Positions 27,669 to 37,600 are shown, counted from the first letter of the stretch. The stretch: 64,000 bases of DNA from Sansalvadorimonas sp965221135 (GCA_965221135.1 CBDCRZ010000103.1:248001-312000), one strand, 5' to 3'. Numbers and translations: made by a program. The notes: generated by a model from the sequence alone, not told the origin.

Positions 27669-29109
27669 ATCGATTCAAACCATACTTGCGCATTTTTTCC
27701 ACCAGAGTGGTCCGACGAACCTGCAGTTTATCTGCCGCACGGGCCACAACATTACTGCAGTCGTCCAGAGCCTGACGAATCAGTTTACGCTCCAGGTCAG
27801 ACAGAAACTCTTTCAGGTTCAAACCATTCACCGGCAACACCGCCAGCTCATCCAAACCACCCACACCGGCCGGTTGTATAGTGGTCGGGAACATCTCTGC
27901 GACACCGGTTTCATCAGAGCCTGCTTCATTGCCTGCCTTGCGGAAGCGCATAGGCAACTCATCCATACCGATAACACCCATGGGGTACATAATCGCCAGA
28001 CGCTCAACCAGATTTGCCAGTTCACGAACATTGCCCTGCCATTCATAACGACAAAGGGACAGAATAGCCGCAGAACTGAAACGTACAGAGCCACGCTGCT
28101 CACGCTCCATACGGTTAATCAGATCGTTCAAAATCAGGGGAACATCTTCAGAGCGCAGACGCAGTGGCGGCATCTCGATGGGGAAAACATTCAAACGGTA
28201 GTAAAGATCTTCTCGGAACTTACCTTCCGCTACCATCTTCTCAAGATCACAATGGGTCGCTGCAATCACCCGCACATTGGCATCAATGGCTGTGGTGCCC
28301 CCGACCCGCTCAAAATTCTTTTCCTGCAGCACACGCAGCAGTTTCACCTGCATGGCCAGAGGCATATCACCAATTTCATCGAGGAACAGTGTTCCGCCTT
28401 CGGCCAGTTCAAAACGGCCCTTGCGAGTCGCGATAGCGCCGGTAAAAGCACCCTTCTCATGACCGAACAACTCGCTTTCCAGCAGGTCGGGAGGAATCGC
28501 ACCGCAGTTCACCGGCACAAAAGGTTCATCTTTCCGGGATGAGTTTTCATGGAGATTGCAGGCCACAACTTCTTTGCCTGTACCTGACTCACCTGTAATC
28601 AATACATTGACGTCTTTATCCATCACCTGTGCCATCAACGCTCTTACGTGGCGAATGGCGCGGCTGTTGCCCACAAGATTACGGAACAGCTGAGCATCAT
28701 GATGACCGGCCAGGATCTGACCCTGACGGCAGTGAATGCGATACACCTGCACCAGATGCAAAGCATCCACAATCTGGCTGTAGGTCAGCGGATGTTCCAG
28801 CTCACCCACCACCTGGCGACGCAGGCTGCCCTGCAGCCCAACACGGCTGAAGGTGCCATTAATAAGAATGGGCAGCGCCGGGCAGTGCCGGTTCAGCTGT
28901 TTAAGAATATCCAGAGTACGGGGTGAACGCCCGACGATCACCGCCAGGCAGTCTTCAGGTGCCATGGTAATGCGGGTTTCCCAGCCCCCAGCGCCTGAAA
29001 GTACTATGTCATGTCCAAGAAATTCGAGAATTGTTCTGAGCTGCTGCCTGAGGTGTTGATCATCCTCAATCACCAGAATACGGCTTGAATCACCCATATT
29101 GCCAACCAT
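27634..29109 (-). CDS. fleQ: Sigma-54-dependent flagellar master regulator FleQ
   Basis: FleQ is the enhancer-binding activator at the top of Pseudomonas-type flagellar cascades and also controls exopolysaccharide genes in response to c-di-GMP. The 491-residue product matches it throughout: an N-terminal FleQ domain (ILVIEDDQHLRQQLRTILEFLGHD) resembling a receiver, an AAA+ domain with Walker A GESGTGKE (about 175-182), the sigma-54 contact loop GAFTGA, Walker B GGTLFLDEIGDMP, and a Fis-type helix-turn-helix at the end (ARAADKLQVRRTTLVEKMRKYGL). The start used is the ATG at 29109; MGDSSRIL at 29097 is an alternative. Confidence 0.94.
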   Translation of the reverse strand: MVGNMGDSSRILVIEDDQHLRQQLRTILEFLGHDIVLSGAGGWETRITMAPEDCLAVIVGRSPRTLDILKQLNRHCPALPILINGTFSRVGLQGSLRRQVVGELEHPLTYSQIVDALHLVQVYRIHCRQGQILAGHHDAQLFRNLVGNSRAIRHVRALMAQVMDKDVNVLITGESGTGKEVVACNLHENSSRKDEPFVPVNCGAIPPDLLESELFGHEKGAFTGAIATRKGRFELAEGGTLFLDEIGDMPLAMQVKLLRVLQEKNFERVGGTTAIDANVRVIAATHCDLEKMVAEGKFREDLYYRLNVFPIEMPPLRLRSEDVPLILNDLINRMEREQRGSVRFSSAAILSLCRYEWQGNVRELANLVERLAIMYPMGVIGMDELPMRFRKAGNEAGSDETGVAEMFPTTIQPAGVGGLDELAVLPVNGLNLKEFLSDLERKLIRQALDDCSNVVARAADKLQVRRTTLVEKMRKYGLNRYEQADSSSSSS

Positions 29110-29424
29110 CCATGTTTAGCAAAGACTCTTTCGGGTCGAACAGCTGCACGAGAAGAGATCAGAGAGAAAATTAATTGCGAAAAAGTATTACTTACCAGTT
29201 AAGGCGTAAGCGTTTGGTTCGTCAAACCACGGGTAATGCTTCGGGAAAAAGAAGGCAAGCGGTTAATTTCAGACAAAAAAAACCGCCACAGGAATGGCGG
29301 TTTAAAACAAGCAGAAACTGTAAAACATCATTTGTGTCATCGCTCAACACGGGGATCAGAATACCCCAGCATAATTACAGAATAATGACTGTCTCATCAT
29401 CAAATGGCCTTATCTCATCAGCTA
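29110..29424. other. Gap between fleQ and the acidic-protein gene
   Basis: Apart from the terminator at 29275-29303 the stretch has no gene. It should carry the fleQ promoter on the minus strand. A 142-codon plus-strand frame at 29175-29603 runs into the acidic gene antisense and is rejected. Confidence 0.5.
29275..29303 (-). terminator. Rho-independent terminator of the secreted-protein operon
   Basis: A 9-bp stem AAACCGCCA / TGGCGGTTT (29280-29288 with 29295-29303) has loop CAGGAA and is followed on the minus strand by a run of T residues (29280-29275). It lies about 120 bases past the stop of the acidic-protein gene. Confidence 0.82.
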
Positions 29425-30015
29425 TTAGTTGTACGGCACTGGATCATTATAATCATACTCTTCTTCTGATTCTTCATAGGTGCGATTTTGGCTTTTCTGA
29501 TTGTCATACTCGTATTCCGGGTCGTCCCGTAAATCCCGGCCACCTGAACGGAATCTCTCCCGGCCATTCTCACCATCACCTTTTTCCAGCTCGGAAGCAT
29601 TAATGTCATCCAGCTCTCTACGCTGCCGGCGGCTTTTACCCTCAGGAGAATCATATTCAATTTCTTCCTGGTTTTCTTCAAGGGTTTCGCTGCCTAACCC
29701 TTCCCGCCCCTCTTCCTGAGCATCGTCAAGATCACCCCAGTCATAATCGTCGCTGTTAAAATCGGGGTACTCTTCGTCCAGGTCTTCCTCATTCTCTTCA
29801 TAAGGATCGCCATTTTCCAGGTCGTCCCAATCGCCATTATCTTCGGCACGGTCATCGTAGTAATCGTCATCAGGGTCTTCGTCACCGTAATCATCAGCAT
29901 CGTAAGTGTCGTTATAATTGTTATAGCGTCCCCAGTCTTCAGCAGCCCTGATACCAGCCCAGGAGACGGCCATAAGAACAACTATCAAAAGAGGACTCAG
30001 CCAATTCCTTAACAT
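29425..30015 (-). CDS. Extremely acidic exported protein
   Basis: A 196-residue product with a clear signal peptide (WLSPLLIVVLMAVSWAGIRA, cleavage probably after AA near residue 25). The mature part is dominated by Asp, Glu, Tyr, Asn and Gly, in repeating clusters such as DDYGDEDPDDDYYDD and EENEEDLDEEYPD, with a short basic island KSRRQRRE in the middle. It has no cysteine and no recognisable fold; it is probably disordered and may bind cations. It begins 17 bases after the barrel-less autotransporter paralogue, so it belongs to the same operon. Function unknown. Confidence 0.75.
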   Translation of the reverse strand: MLRNWLSPLLIVVLMAVSWAGIRAAEDWGRYNNYNDTYDADDYGDEDPDDDYYDDRAEDNGDWDDLENGDPYEENEEDLDEEYPDFNSDDYDWGDLDDAQEEGREGLGSETLEENQEEIEYDSPEGKSRRQRRELDDINASELEKGDGENGRERFRSGGRDLRDDPEYEYDNQKSQNRTYEESEEEYDYNDPVPYN

Positions 30016-30032
30016 ATTTCAATCCCTGATTT

Positions 30033-31346
30033 TTATTCGCCAGCCACTTTCCTGCTGACTTGAATAATGAAGTACTGGCCTTTTTTGATGGTTTTCACAT
30101 CATATAACCGAGTCTCCAGCGGGTCTGCATGAACAGACGGTGCAGATACCGATTGACCTGAAGCCATTAGCAGGAATTCGGCCGGCTGATCCAGGTTTAC
30201 TTCATTCAGGTCTACCTGAACACGTACAGAGTGATCTAACCTGATACTGCCGCCTGTAGCCTCCAACACGGCCTTCTTTGTTTTTCCGGACGACGAACCC
30301 GGCTTTGTACGAGTGACTCGATTACTCTCAGTAACCCGTAAGATCAGGTCAACATCGCCCTCAATAACCACATCTCCCCGGCGAACCAAAAGCGATTCAA
30401 CAATCACCAAAGAACCTTCAGACATCAAGAGTTGTGGTCTTTCCTTCACCTCATGAAAGTCAATCGAACCCCGGATGAAAACCGCAGCATCCCTGTATTT
30501 TGATGATTCTTCATCACGATCGTGGGCCTGACTGGTTGACTCCGTGGCATTATTAATAATGAATCGCTCAATATTACGGACTTCGCCATTGAAATGGCCA
30601 CGGCCTGACATCAGAACCTCATCAACATCATCATCTTCCTGAATAAAGATATTGCCGTTTATCACTCCTTGATTCTGAAGTGTCATACGTCCACTGGACT
30701 GCAGGCTAATAACGGTTTGCGCTTCCATCCGACCACTATTTTCAATAATAAACTCTCGAAAACCTGATGAAACGAGCGGATAAAGCATGACACTCCTCTG
30801 ACCAATATCTATGGCTGTTTTTCCTGCACCCGGTGCTGAAATCGTACCTTCGTTTTTCAATACGAAATTACCAGTACCATCAAGAACACGAATCACAGGA
30901 ACATGCTGCCGACTATCGGGCGCAGTCATTTCTCCTTCAGGGGTATTAACCACCGCCCAGACAGCTTCATCTTCGACCATAACAGCCGCATCAGCCGCAC
31001 CGGTGGCAATCCGCCCACTATTAGAGAACTGACAGGGAGTCATAGCCATCAATAGCGAACAATTATCAGACAGAGGGTGAAGAACAGTGGATTGTTTACT
31101 AAGGATTACAACAGCTTCCTGCCCCTGACGCCCAGATATCGCCTCACTATTATCTGCAGCCCCCTGGTAAAACAATCTCTCCGAACGCCCGGATTGAGGA
31201 ACCGATGGCTCGTCTGCAGTAGCAAAAGACAATACGGAAGAAAACAATACACCGGCACACAAAGGCGCCAGTGCAATACAGGCTTTCAATTTGTTTATAC
31301 AATTGCATCTTTGCTCAAACACTTTTGATGCCCTCTTCATCATCAT
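30033..31346 (-). CDS. Exported passenger-like paralogue of the adjacent autotransporter, no beta-barrel
   Basis: A 437-residue product with an N-terminal signal (MMMKRASKVF, then ACIALAPLCAGVLFSSVLSFA). The ATG at 31346 is chosen because AAAGAG precedes it and the longer frame (to 31490) would start inside the autotransporter gene with unrelated residues. Residues from about 75 onward resemble the passenger of the upstream autotransporter: EAVVILSK near AVVQLTQ, a C-x7-C pair followed by FSNSGRI (YTNSGSI in the other), GNFVLKNEGTI (GNFTLNNSGTI) and GVINGNIFIQ (GTIIGNINYQ). It looks like a beta-helical strand repeat. No barrel or C-terminal aromatic signal is present. It lies 49 bases after the autotransporter. 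Confidence 0.78.
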   Translation of the reverse strand: MMMKRASKVFEQRCNCINKLKACIALAPLCAGVLFSSVLSFATADEPSVPQSGRSERLFYQGAADNSEAISGRQGQEAVVILSKQSTVLHPLSDNCSLLMAMTPCQFSNSGRIATGAADAAVMVEDEAVWAVVNTPEGEMTAPDSRQHVPVIRVLDGTGNFVLKNEGTISAPGAGKTAIDIGQRSVMLYPLVSSGFREFIIENSGRMEAQTVISLQSSGRMTLQNQGVINGNIFIQEDDDVDEVLMSGRGHFNGEVRNIERFIINNATESTSQAHDRDEESSKYRDAAVFIRGSIDFHEVKERPQLLMSEGSLVIVESLLVRRGDVVIEGDVDLILRVTESNRVTRTKPGSSSGKTKKAVLEATGGSIRLDHSVRVQVDLNEVNLDQPAEFLLMASGQSVSAPSVHADPLETRLYDVKTIKKGQYFIIQVSRKVAGE

Positions 31347-31395
31347 ACAGCTCTTTATCCCGGCACCAATCCACAACCTTGTGCCCGGCTGTAGA

Positions 31396-33516
31396 TCAGA
31401 AGCTATAGTCGATCCGGGCAAAGAAGGTGTCTGACTTGTAGCTGCTACGCCAGTTGCGCTCATAGCCCACAGATGCCTCAAACTGCGCATCCCGGTTCCA
31501 GGTCAGACTGGCCATCCCATTCCAGGTGGTTTTCTGCGGTTTCAGGCCTGTTGAGACAAAACTCTCCCCACCCAGAATAAAGCGGGAGTTAATCTCCACC
31601 GGATCAGCTTTAAAGTCGTGCCAGCCCATTACTTTGATTTCCGGTGTCAATTGACCTTTCTGGAGAGAAAAAGTTCTGCTGACACCTGCACCCAGACCGG
31701 CTTCAGCAATGGTGTACTTCTGCTCTTCGGCCTTCAGCGCCGCTGCAGAGCCTTTTTCGGTATAGCCATCAATAGTGAAACGGCCATAATGCAAACCGGC
31801 CACGGGCGTAAGGTTCCAGCCCTCTATATCAAGATCGTGACTGAGCATGGCTTTCAGGCCATATTGATGAGAGTCATAGTTGGCAGTGGCGGGAGCCAGA
31901 GTAGAACCTGTAACATCAAAATAACGGCTGCGTTCGTTTTTATTCCTGCCGTAATTCAGGAACAGATCCAGATTAGTATCTTTTCCCCAGTGCCAGCGCG
32001 CGTAGAGCGAACCAAGGTACAGGGTGATATCCGTTTCATCCTGCACCCCTTTCTTGTTAACAACTCCCTGGCCATAAGAGAAGGCCCCCCCAACAGTCCA
32101 TTCCGGGTTAATGTCGGTATCCATACCAATACTCAACCCAGAGAAATTACTGTCGTAACCCCGAATAACAGTACCGGATGTTTGGCGACGATCATCCTGC
32201 TCAGCTTCATTATGAAGGGCCTGCACCCAGAGGGTGCGGGAAGACAACGCTGAACCTGTATTAATACCCTGGTCACCGTCAATACTGTCGAGGCGATTGG
32301 CTATTTGACGAGTTGCTGCCCCTCTAACGCTCTGAGCTACATCCATAATCGCAGCATTAGAGCTGGGCCTTAACTCTTCTGCACGATTGACCAGGCCGGT
32401 TGATGTCGTACCGGAAAGCACTGCATCACGGAGCTTTTCATTCTGTTCTTCCGTGCCCTGGGTGGCATCCATCGCAGCGTCCAGTGCGCTATCTGCCGCA
32501 TCACCACCACTTTCACTACCACCACCCTGAACAACCGTTTCATCAACAGAAGCCGATTTACGGGTAACTTCAACTATCAATTCCGTACCAGTACTACCAT
32601 TGTCTGCAATGTCATACAAAGGGCTCACAGCCAGTGTGACCCCTGGGTGATTCAAAACATTGGCGTCAATAAGGCTGTAGGTCAGGGCTCCCGTATCATG
32701 GCCCGGTATAACCTCTACCTGCCCTTCACTCACATCAACACTCACACCAGTCGCATCCAGAATGAAGGTGCCGGGGTTATCCTTATCTACCTTGAAAATC
32801 ACACTTGAACCGGTGGACAATTCGAAATCACCACCAGTCAGGGTCAGGCTGTCGGTCCTGAGAGTCGCGCCGCTGTTCACCAGAAATCCTTTAATAGAAC
32901 CCGTACCTGTGAGGTTCACCGTACCATTAACTTCAGACACTCCCTCACTCAGAACCACTTTTTCCAAACCGGTAGCAGTGCCTTTGAACAGCCCGCCCCT
33001 CAGGCGAAACACATCAGCATCGGTATCCACCGCAACGGTAATATCACCATCAATAGTACCGCTGGATTCCAATAAAAATGCTGCCGAGGGCTGGTAATTA
33101 ATATTACCGATAATGGTACCGGAATTATTCAGAGTGAAGTTGCCTGCATCACCAGCTGCAGAAATGGCAGTACCGCCCCTATTACTGATAGAACCTCTAT
33201 TAATTAAGGTATAAAAAGCATTAGACCCCACCTCCACTGCGGTGGTGGCGCCATTGGCAGTAATACTTCCGGAATTTGTATAACGGCAGGTATTTGCGAC
33301 GTTGTTACAGTTATAGCCAAAAGTAAAAACGGTCATTTGCGTTAATTGAACAACGGCAGCGTCACCACTCTTGCCCTGCAAAGCATTATTATTTTTTGCA
33401 TTACTATTGATAACCAGTGGGATCGCATGGGCTGAACCACCCATCCAACCAGCAGTGAGAAATGCGGAGCTGATGGCCAGAGCCAGTGAGTTTCTGAGAA
33501 AACCTGCCCGTTTCAT
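31396..33516 (-). CDS. Autotransporter (type Va) with beta-barrel domain
   Basis: A 706-residue classical autotransporter. A signal peptide (about 1-31, ending AHA) is followed by a passenger of about 310 residues made of short Asn/Gly/Ser/Thr-rich strands (NSGSITANGATTAVEVGS, NRGSISNRGG), then an acidic linker (about 335-395). The C-terminal barrel of about 270 residues has alternating aromatic strands and ends in FFARIDYSF with the terminal phenylalanine needed for BAM recognition. No protease motif is visible, so adhesin or surface scaffold is the likely role. It heads a three-gene operon and has an AGGACT binding site. Confidence 0.9.
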   Translation of the reverse strand: MKRAGFLRNSLALAISSAFLTAGWMGGSAHAIPLVINSNAKNNNALQGKSGDAAVVQLTQMTVFTFGYNCNNVANTCRYTNSGSITANGATTAVEVGSNAFYTLINRGSISNRGGTAISAAGDAGNFTLNNSGTIIGNINYQPSAAFLLESSGTIDGDITVAVDTDADVFRLRGGLFKGTATGLEKVVLSEGVSEVNGTVNLTGTGSIKGFLVNSGATLRTDSLTLTGGDFELSTGSSVIFKVDKDNPGTFILDATGVSVDVSEGQVEVIPGHDTGALTYSLIDANVLNHPGVTLAVSPLYDIADNGSTGTELIVEVTRKSASVDETVVQGGGSESGGDAADSALDAAMDATQGTEEQNEKLRDAVLSGTTSTGLVNRAEELRPSSNAAIMDVAQSVRGAATRQIANRLDSIDGDQGINTGSALSSRTLWVQALHNEAEQDDRRQTSGTVIRGYDSNFSGLSIGMDTDINPEWTVGGAFSYGQGVVNKKGVQDETDITLYLGSLYARWHWGKDTNLDLFLNYGRNKNERSRYFDVTGSTLAPATANYDSHQYGLKAMLSHDLDIEGWNLTPVAGLHYGRFTIDGYTEKGSAAALKAEEQKYTIAEAGLGAGVSRTFSLQKGQLTPEIKVMGWHDFKADPVEINSRFILGGESFVSTGLKPQKTTWNGMASLTWNRDAQFEASVGYERNWRSSYKSDTFFARIDYSF

Positions 33517-33655
33517 TTTGGAGTCCTTTCCAATGTCGGATTAATTACATTTAATCTAGACAGATTCAGGAAACCTGCCAGTTCACAGGCAAATCATTCT
33601 CCAAAACAAAAACGACAAAGCTGATTTATTGTAATTATTTCCTTTGAATACAACC

Positions 33656-36600
33656 TTAAGGAACGGCAACCTCTTCCCAAAGTTTACGCAAGCGCTTCTC
33701 TGAAACAGGCATACGGGTTTTCAAACTCTGGGCAAACAATGAAACGCGGTACTCTTCCATCATCCAGCGGTACTGCCAGAGTGTCAGGTCCACAACTTTG
33801 ATTTTCTCCAGCGCCTGCCGGCGGGCATCCCAGCTTTCCTGAAGATGCTGCAACTGCTCAACGGCGGCACGATCACGGTTATAGTTAGCGCCCAGCTTGT
33901 CGAGACGTTGCTCAACCGCCGACAGGTAGCGGGGAAACTGCTCCAGCCATTCCAGTGGTGTCTGCCGGAGAAAGCCTTGATAAAACAGGTTCTTCAGCTG
34001 CGCCTGAATATCAGACATAGACAGCGCCACCTGGAAGGATATCTTGCCTTTCAGGCGTTTCTGCACACCATTATGAGCGGTAAAGATATTGAGCAGCAGC
34101 TGGTCCAGTTTTTCCGCAAAGGGCACCAGATCAGCCTTATAGCGCGCGACTAAAGTACGGAAGTCTGTCTCATTTCTGGGCCACTCTTCAGGCTTGCCCA
34201 GAAAAACATTGTGAATACAGAACAGCTCAACATCTTCGATCAATGCCGCTTTTGGCACTGCATTCACCGCCAGCACTGTGACTCGATTCAGATTCTTCAT
34301 CTGCTTGAGCATAAAGCGCATTTGCTCCGCCATGCTCAAACGAATAAGTCGAGCCAGCCCCCAGGCCGTTTCCTTTCGGGCCAGTTCCGGGCTGTCGTAC
34401 AGTCGTAAAGCCACAGAACTCTTTTCATCCACCAGCGCAGGGTAGGAACGGAACAGCAGGCCGCCACGGGTTTGCTGCATCTCTTCCGGCAGCTCACCGA
34501 TGCTCCAACTGGTAATACCAGTCTGCTCCAAACCTTTGTCAGTCACATCCCGCAGGCTGCTTTGGGCTTTGTCGGCAAAACGTTCCCGCAACTGGTTATA
34601 ATCACGCCCCTGCCCCAAAGTGCGACCTTCATCATCCAGCACCCGAATATTCATACGGCAGTGCTCAGAGAGGGTTTCCGGCTTCCAGGCATCTTCCGGT
34701 ATACGCACACCGGTCATGCGGAAGAGTTTGACTGCCAGCATTTCAGTCAGGGATTCATTGCAGGCATTTAAACCATCCATCGCTCCCTTACAGTAATCCG
34801 GCACCGGCACAAAATTCTTGCGCAGCTGTTTAGGCAGTGAACGCACCAGTGCCACGACTTTCTCTTCGAGCATACCCGGCACCAACCATTCCAGACGATG
34901 CTTAGGCAACTGCTGTAACAGAGAGACAGGCACAGAAAGTGTCACACCATCATCCACTTCGCCGGGAGCGAAGTGGTAGGTCAGCGGCAGCTCCATCCCT
35001 TCATGCTTAAGGCGGTCCGGATACTGGGCCTCGGTGACATGGTTCGCATCTCGCTGCATCAGGTATTCGCGGGTCAGAAACAGGCACTGAGGATCATCAC
35101 TCTCGGCTTTTTTGCGCCAGGCCTCAAAACCGGCACCATTGACGATATCAGACGGAATGCGCTCATCGTAAAACGCAAACAGGGTTTCCGGGTCCGCCAG
35201 GATATCCTGCCGGCGGGACTTGGCTTCCAGCCCTTCCACTTCTTCGATGAGCTGTTCATTGTGCTTAAAGAAAGGGGCGCGGCTGGTGTAGTGACCTGCA
35301 ACCAAACCTTCACGAATCAAAAGTTCACGGGATACCGTCGGATCAATAATGCCATAGTGAACCTTGCGTCTGGAATAGATCACCATCCCGTAAAGGGTGG
35401 CCTGCTCGTAAGCCACCGCACGCGCCTGTTTCTTCTCCCAGTGGGGTTCAAACCAGTTACGCTTGATCAGGTGCCCGGCCAGGGGTTCAATCCATGATGG
35501 TTCAATCCTGGCGTTACAGCGGGCATAAAGCCTGGAGGTTTCCACCAGCTCAGCAGACATCACCCACCTGGGCTTGCGCTTGAACAGCGCCGAGCCTGGG
35601 AAAACCCAGAACTTGCGATTGCGGGCACCCAGGTAATCCGCCTCTTCGGTTTTATTACCCAGATGACTGAGCAGACCAGTCAGCAATGCCTTGTGTACAT
35701 CAGCAAAACTGGCAGGGGCATCGTTATGGCGAAGTTTCAGGTCTTTGCTGACGAGAGCCAGCTGGCGATGCATATCCTTCCACTCCCGCATACGCATAAA
35801 GCTGAGGAAGTGTTTCTTGCAGAGCCTGCGCAGCTGGTTGGATGACAACTCCTGACGCTGCTCTTCATACCAGCGCCAGAGATTAACAAAGGCCATAAAA
35901 TCGGAGTCATCATCGTAGAATTCACGATGAGCCTGATCCGAGGCCTGCTTCTTCTCCGCCGGGCGCTCCCGCGGGTCCTGCACACTCAGGGCACTGGCAA
36001 TGATCAACAGTTCATCAACAGCCTGCGTATCGTGAGCCGCCAGGAGCATGCGACCAATACGAGGGTCAACCGGAAGCTGGGAAAGCTGTCGTCCAACACG
36101 GGTCAGCGTATTGTTTTTATCAACGGCACCCAGTTCTTGAAGGAGTTTATAGCCGTCGTTAATCGCCCGGTTGTCGGGACGATCCACAAAAGGAAAACGG
36201 GTGACATCGCCCAGGCCAAGCTTAAGCATCTGCAGAATAACGGCCGCAAGATTGGTACGCAGAATCTCGGCATCAGTGAATTCAGGACGACCCAGGAAAT
36301 CAGGCTCATCATAAAGACGAATACAGATGCCTTCTGCCACACGACCACAACGGCCTTTCCGCTGGTTGGCCGAAGCCTGTGACACAGCTTCCACCGGCAG
36401 GCGCTGAATCTTGCCGCGCACACTGTAACGACTGATGCGAGCCGTGCCCGGGTCAATCACATAATGAATACCGGGAACAGTCAGGGAGGTTTCTGCCACA
36501 TTGGTGGAGAGAATCACTCTTCGACCACCGTGGGTTTGAAAAATCCGGTTCTGCTCGGCATTGGAAAGCCGGGCATAGAGAGGAAGAATCTCGGTATTAC

Positions 36601-37600
36601 GCAGAGTGCGGCCGCCACTGATTTTATCCCGCAGGAATTTGGCCGTTTCCCGAATATCCCGCTCACCGGGCAGGAAGATCAGTACATCCCCAAGACGTTG
36701 ACCAGCACCGCCGCGTTCAAAGTCTTCAATCTCTTCCAACGCCTGCAGGATGCCCTGCATCTGACGCTCATCACCCTCTTTGGCATCAACTTCCAACTCA
36801 GCCAGAGGGCGATAGAGAACTTCCACAGGAAAGGTGCGCCCGGAGACTTCTATCACCGGGGCTGCACGGCCATTGTTATCAGAAAAGTGTTTGGAGAAAC
36901 GCTCAACGTCGATAGTCGCCGAGGTAATAATCACTTTCAGGTCCGGACGCCTGGGCAGCAGAATCTTTAAATAACCCATCAGGAAATCAATATTAAGGCT
37001 GCGTTCGTGCGCCTCATCAATAATCAGGGTGTCGTAATTATTGAGGTAACGGTCATTCTGAATCTCGGCCAGCAGAATACCGTCGGTCATCAGTTTGACC
37101 CGGGTATGGTCGCTTACCTGATCAGTAAAGCGCACCTGGTAACCCACCTGACCGCCCAGCTCGGTTTCGAGTTCCTGGGCAATACGGCTACCGACAGAAC
37201 GGGCCGCCAGACGACGGGGCTGAGTGTGACCAATAAGACCATGGACACCCAGACCCAGTTCCAGACAGATTTTCGGCAGCTGGGTCGTTTTACCGGAGCC
37301 GGTTTCACCGGCGATAATCACCACCTGATTGTCAGCAATGAGTCTGGCGATATCGTCTTTCTTCTGAACGACAGGGAGATGATCGTCCCAGTTCAGCTTA
37401 ACCGGCTGGCTCCGACGGCTCTCGACACGGGCCAGTGAACGTTCCAGTCGCTGCTGAACCCGACCTTTCTCTTTGCCAGACAGACGCTGCCAGCTGCGCC
37501 ACTGACGTTTCAGCCAATGACGGTCACGAATCAGGCTGTCTTCAATACGGGCCGCGTCAACCGGTGCGGCGGAACCCTTGTTTTTATCCTGCTCAGTCAT
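33656..37600 (-). CDS. hrpA: ATP-dependent RNA helicase HrpA
   Basis: A DEAH-box helicase acting on mRNA and, in E. coli, on stalled ribosomes and fimbrial mRNA processing. The 1314-residue product is full length, with Walker A GETGSGKTTQLP (about 95), DEAH in IIDEAHERSLN, SAT motif ITSATIDVERF, the QRKGRCGRVAEG motif VI, then HA2, OB-fold and the long HrpA-specific C-terminal region. It lies 20 bases downstream of fadD on the same strand and so may share its transcript. Confidence 0.96.
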   Translation of the reverse strand: MTEQDKNKGSAAPVDAARIEDSLIRDRHWLKRQWRSWQRLSGKEKGRVQQRLERSLARVESRRSQPVKLNWDDHLPVVQKKDDIARLIADNQVVIIAGETGSGKTTQLPKICLELGLGVHGLIGHTQPRRLAARSVGSRIAQELETELGGQVGYQVRFTDQVSDHTRVKLMTDGILLAEIQNDRYLNNYDTLIIDEAHERSLNIDFLMGYLKILLPRRPDLKVIITSATIDVERFSKHFSDNNGRAAPVIEVSGRTFPVEVLYRPLAELEVDAKEGDERQMQGILQALEEIEDFERGGAGQRLGDVLIFLPGERDIRETAKFLRDKISGGRTLRNTEILPLYARLSNAEQNRIFQTHGGRRVILSTNVAETSLTVPGIHYVIDPGTARISRYSVRGKIQRLPVEAVSQASANQRKGRCGRVAEGICIRLYDEPDFLGRPEFTDAEILRTNLAAVILQMLKLGLGDVTRFPFVDRPDNRAINDGYKLLQELGAVDKNNTLTRVGRQLSQLPVDPRIGRMLLAAHDTQAVDELLIIASALSVQDPRERPAEKKQASDQAHREFYDDDSDFMAFVNLWRWYEEQRQELSSNQLRRLCKKHFLSFMRMREWKDMHRQLALVSKDLKLRHNDAPASFADVHKALLTGLLSHLGNKTEEADYLGARNRKFWVFPGSALFKRKPRWVMSAELVETSRLYARCNARIEPSWIEPLAGHLIKRNWFEPHWEKKQARAVAYEQATLYGMVIYSRRKVHYGIIDPTVSRELLIREGLVAGHYTSRAPFFKHNEQLIEEVEGLEAKSRRQDILADPETLFAFYDERIPSDIVNGAGFEAWRKKAESDDPQCLFLTREYLMQRDANHVTEAQYPDRLKHEGMELPLTYHFAPGEVDDGVTLSVPVSLLQQLPKHRLEWLVPGMLEEKVVALVRSLPKQLRKNFVPVPDYCKGAMDGLNACNESLTEMLAVKLFRMTGVRIPEDAWKPETLSEHCRMNIRVLDDEGRTLGQGRDYNQLRERFADKAQSSLRDVTDKGLEQTGITSWSIGELPEEMQQTRGGLLFRSYPALVDEKSSVALRLYDSPELARKETAWGLARLIRLSMAEQMRFMLKQMKNLNRVTVLAVNAVPKAALIEDVELFCIHNVFLGKPEEWPRNETDFRTLVARYKADLVPFAEKLDQLLLNIFTAHNGVQKRLKGKISFQVALSMSDIQAQLKNLFYQGFLRQTPLEWLEQFPRYLSAVEQRLDKLGANYNRDRAAVEQLQHLQESWDARRQALEKIKVVDLTLWQYRWMMEEYRVSLFAQSLKTRMPVSEKRLRKLWEEVAVP

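Noticed and set aside
31347..31490. N-terminal extension of the barrel-less paralogue
   Set aside because: It runs into the 3' end of the autotransporter gene and places 48 unrelated residues before a good signal peptide with its own binding site.
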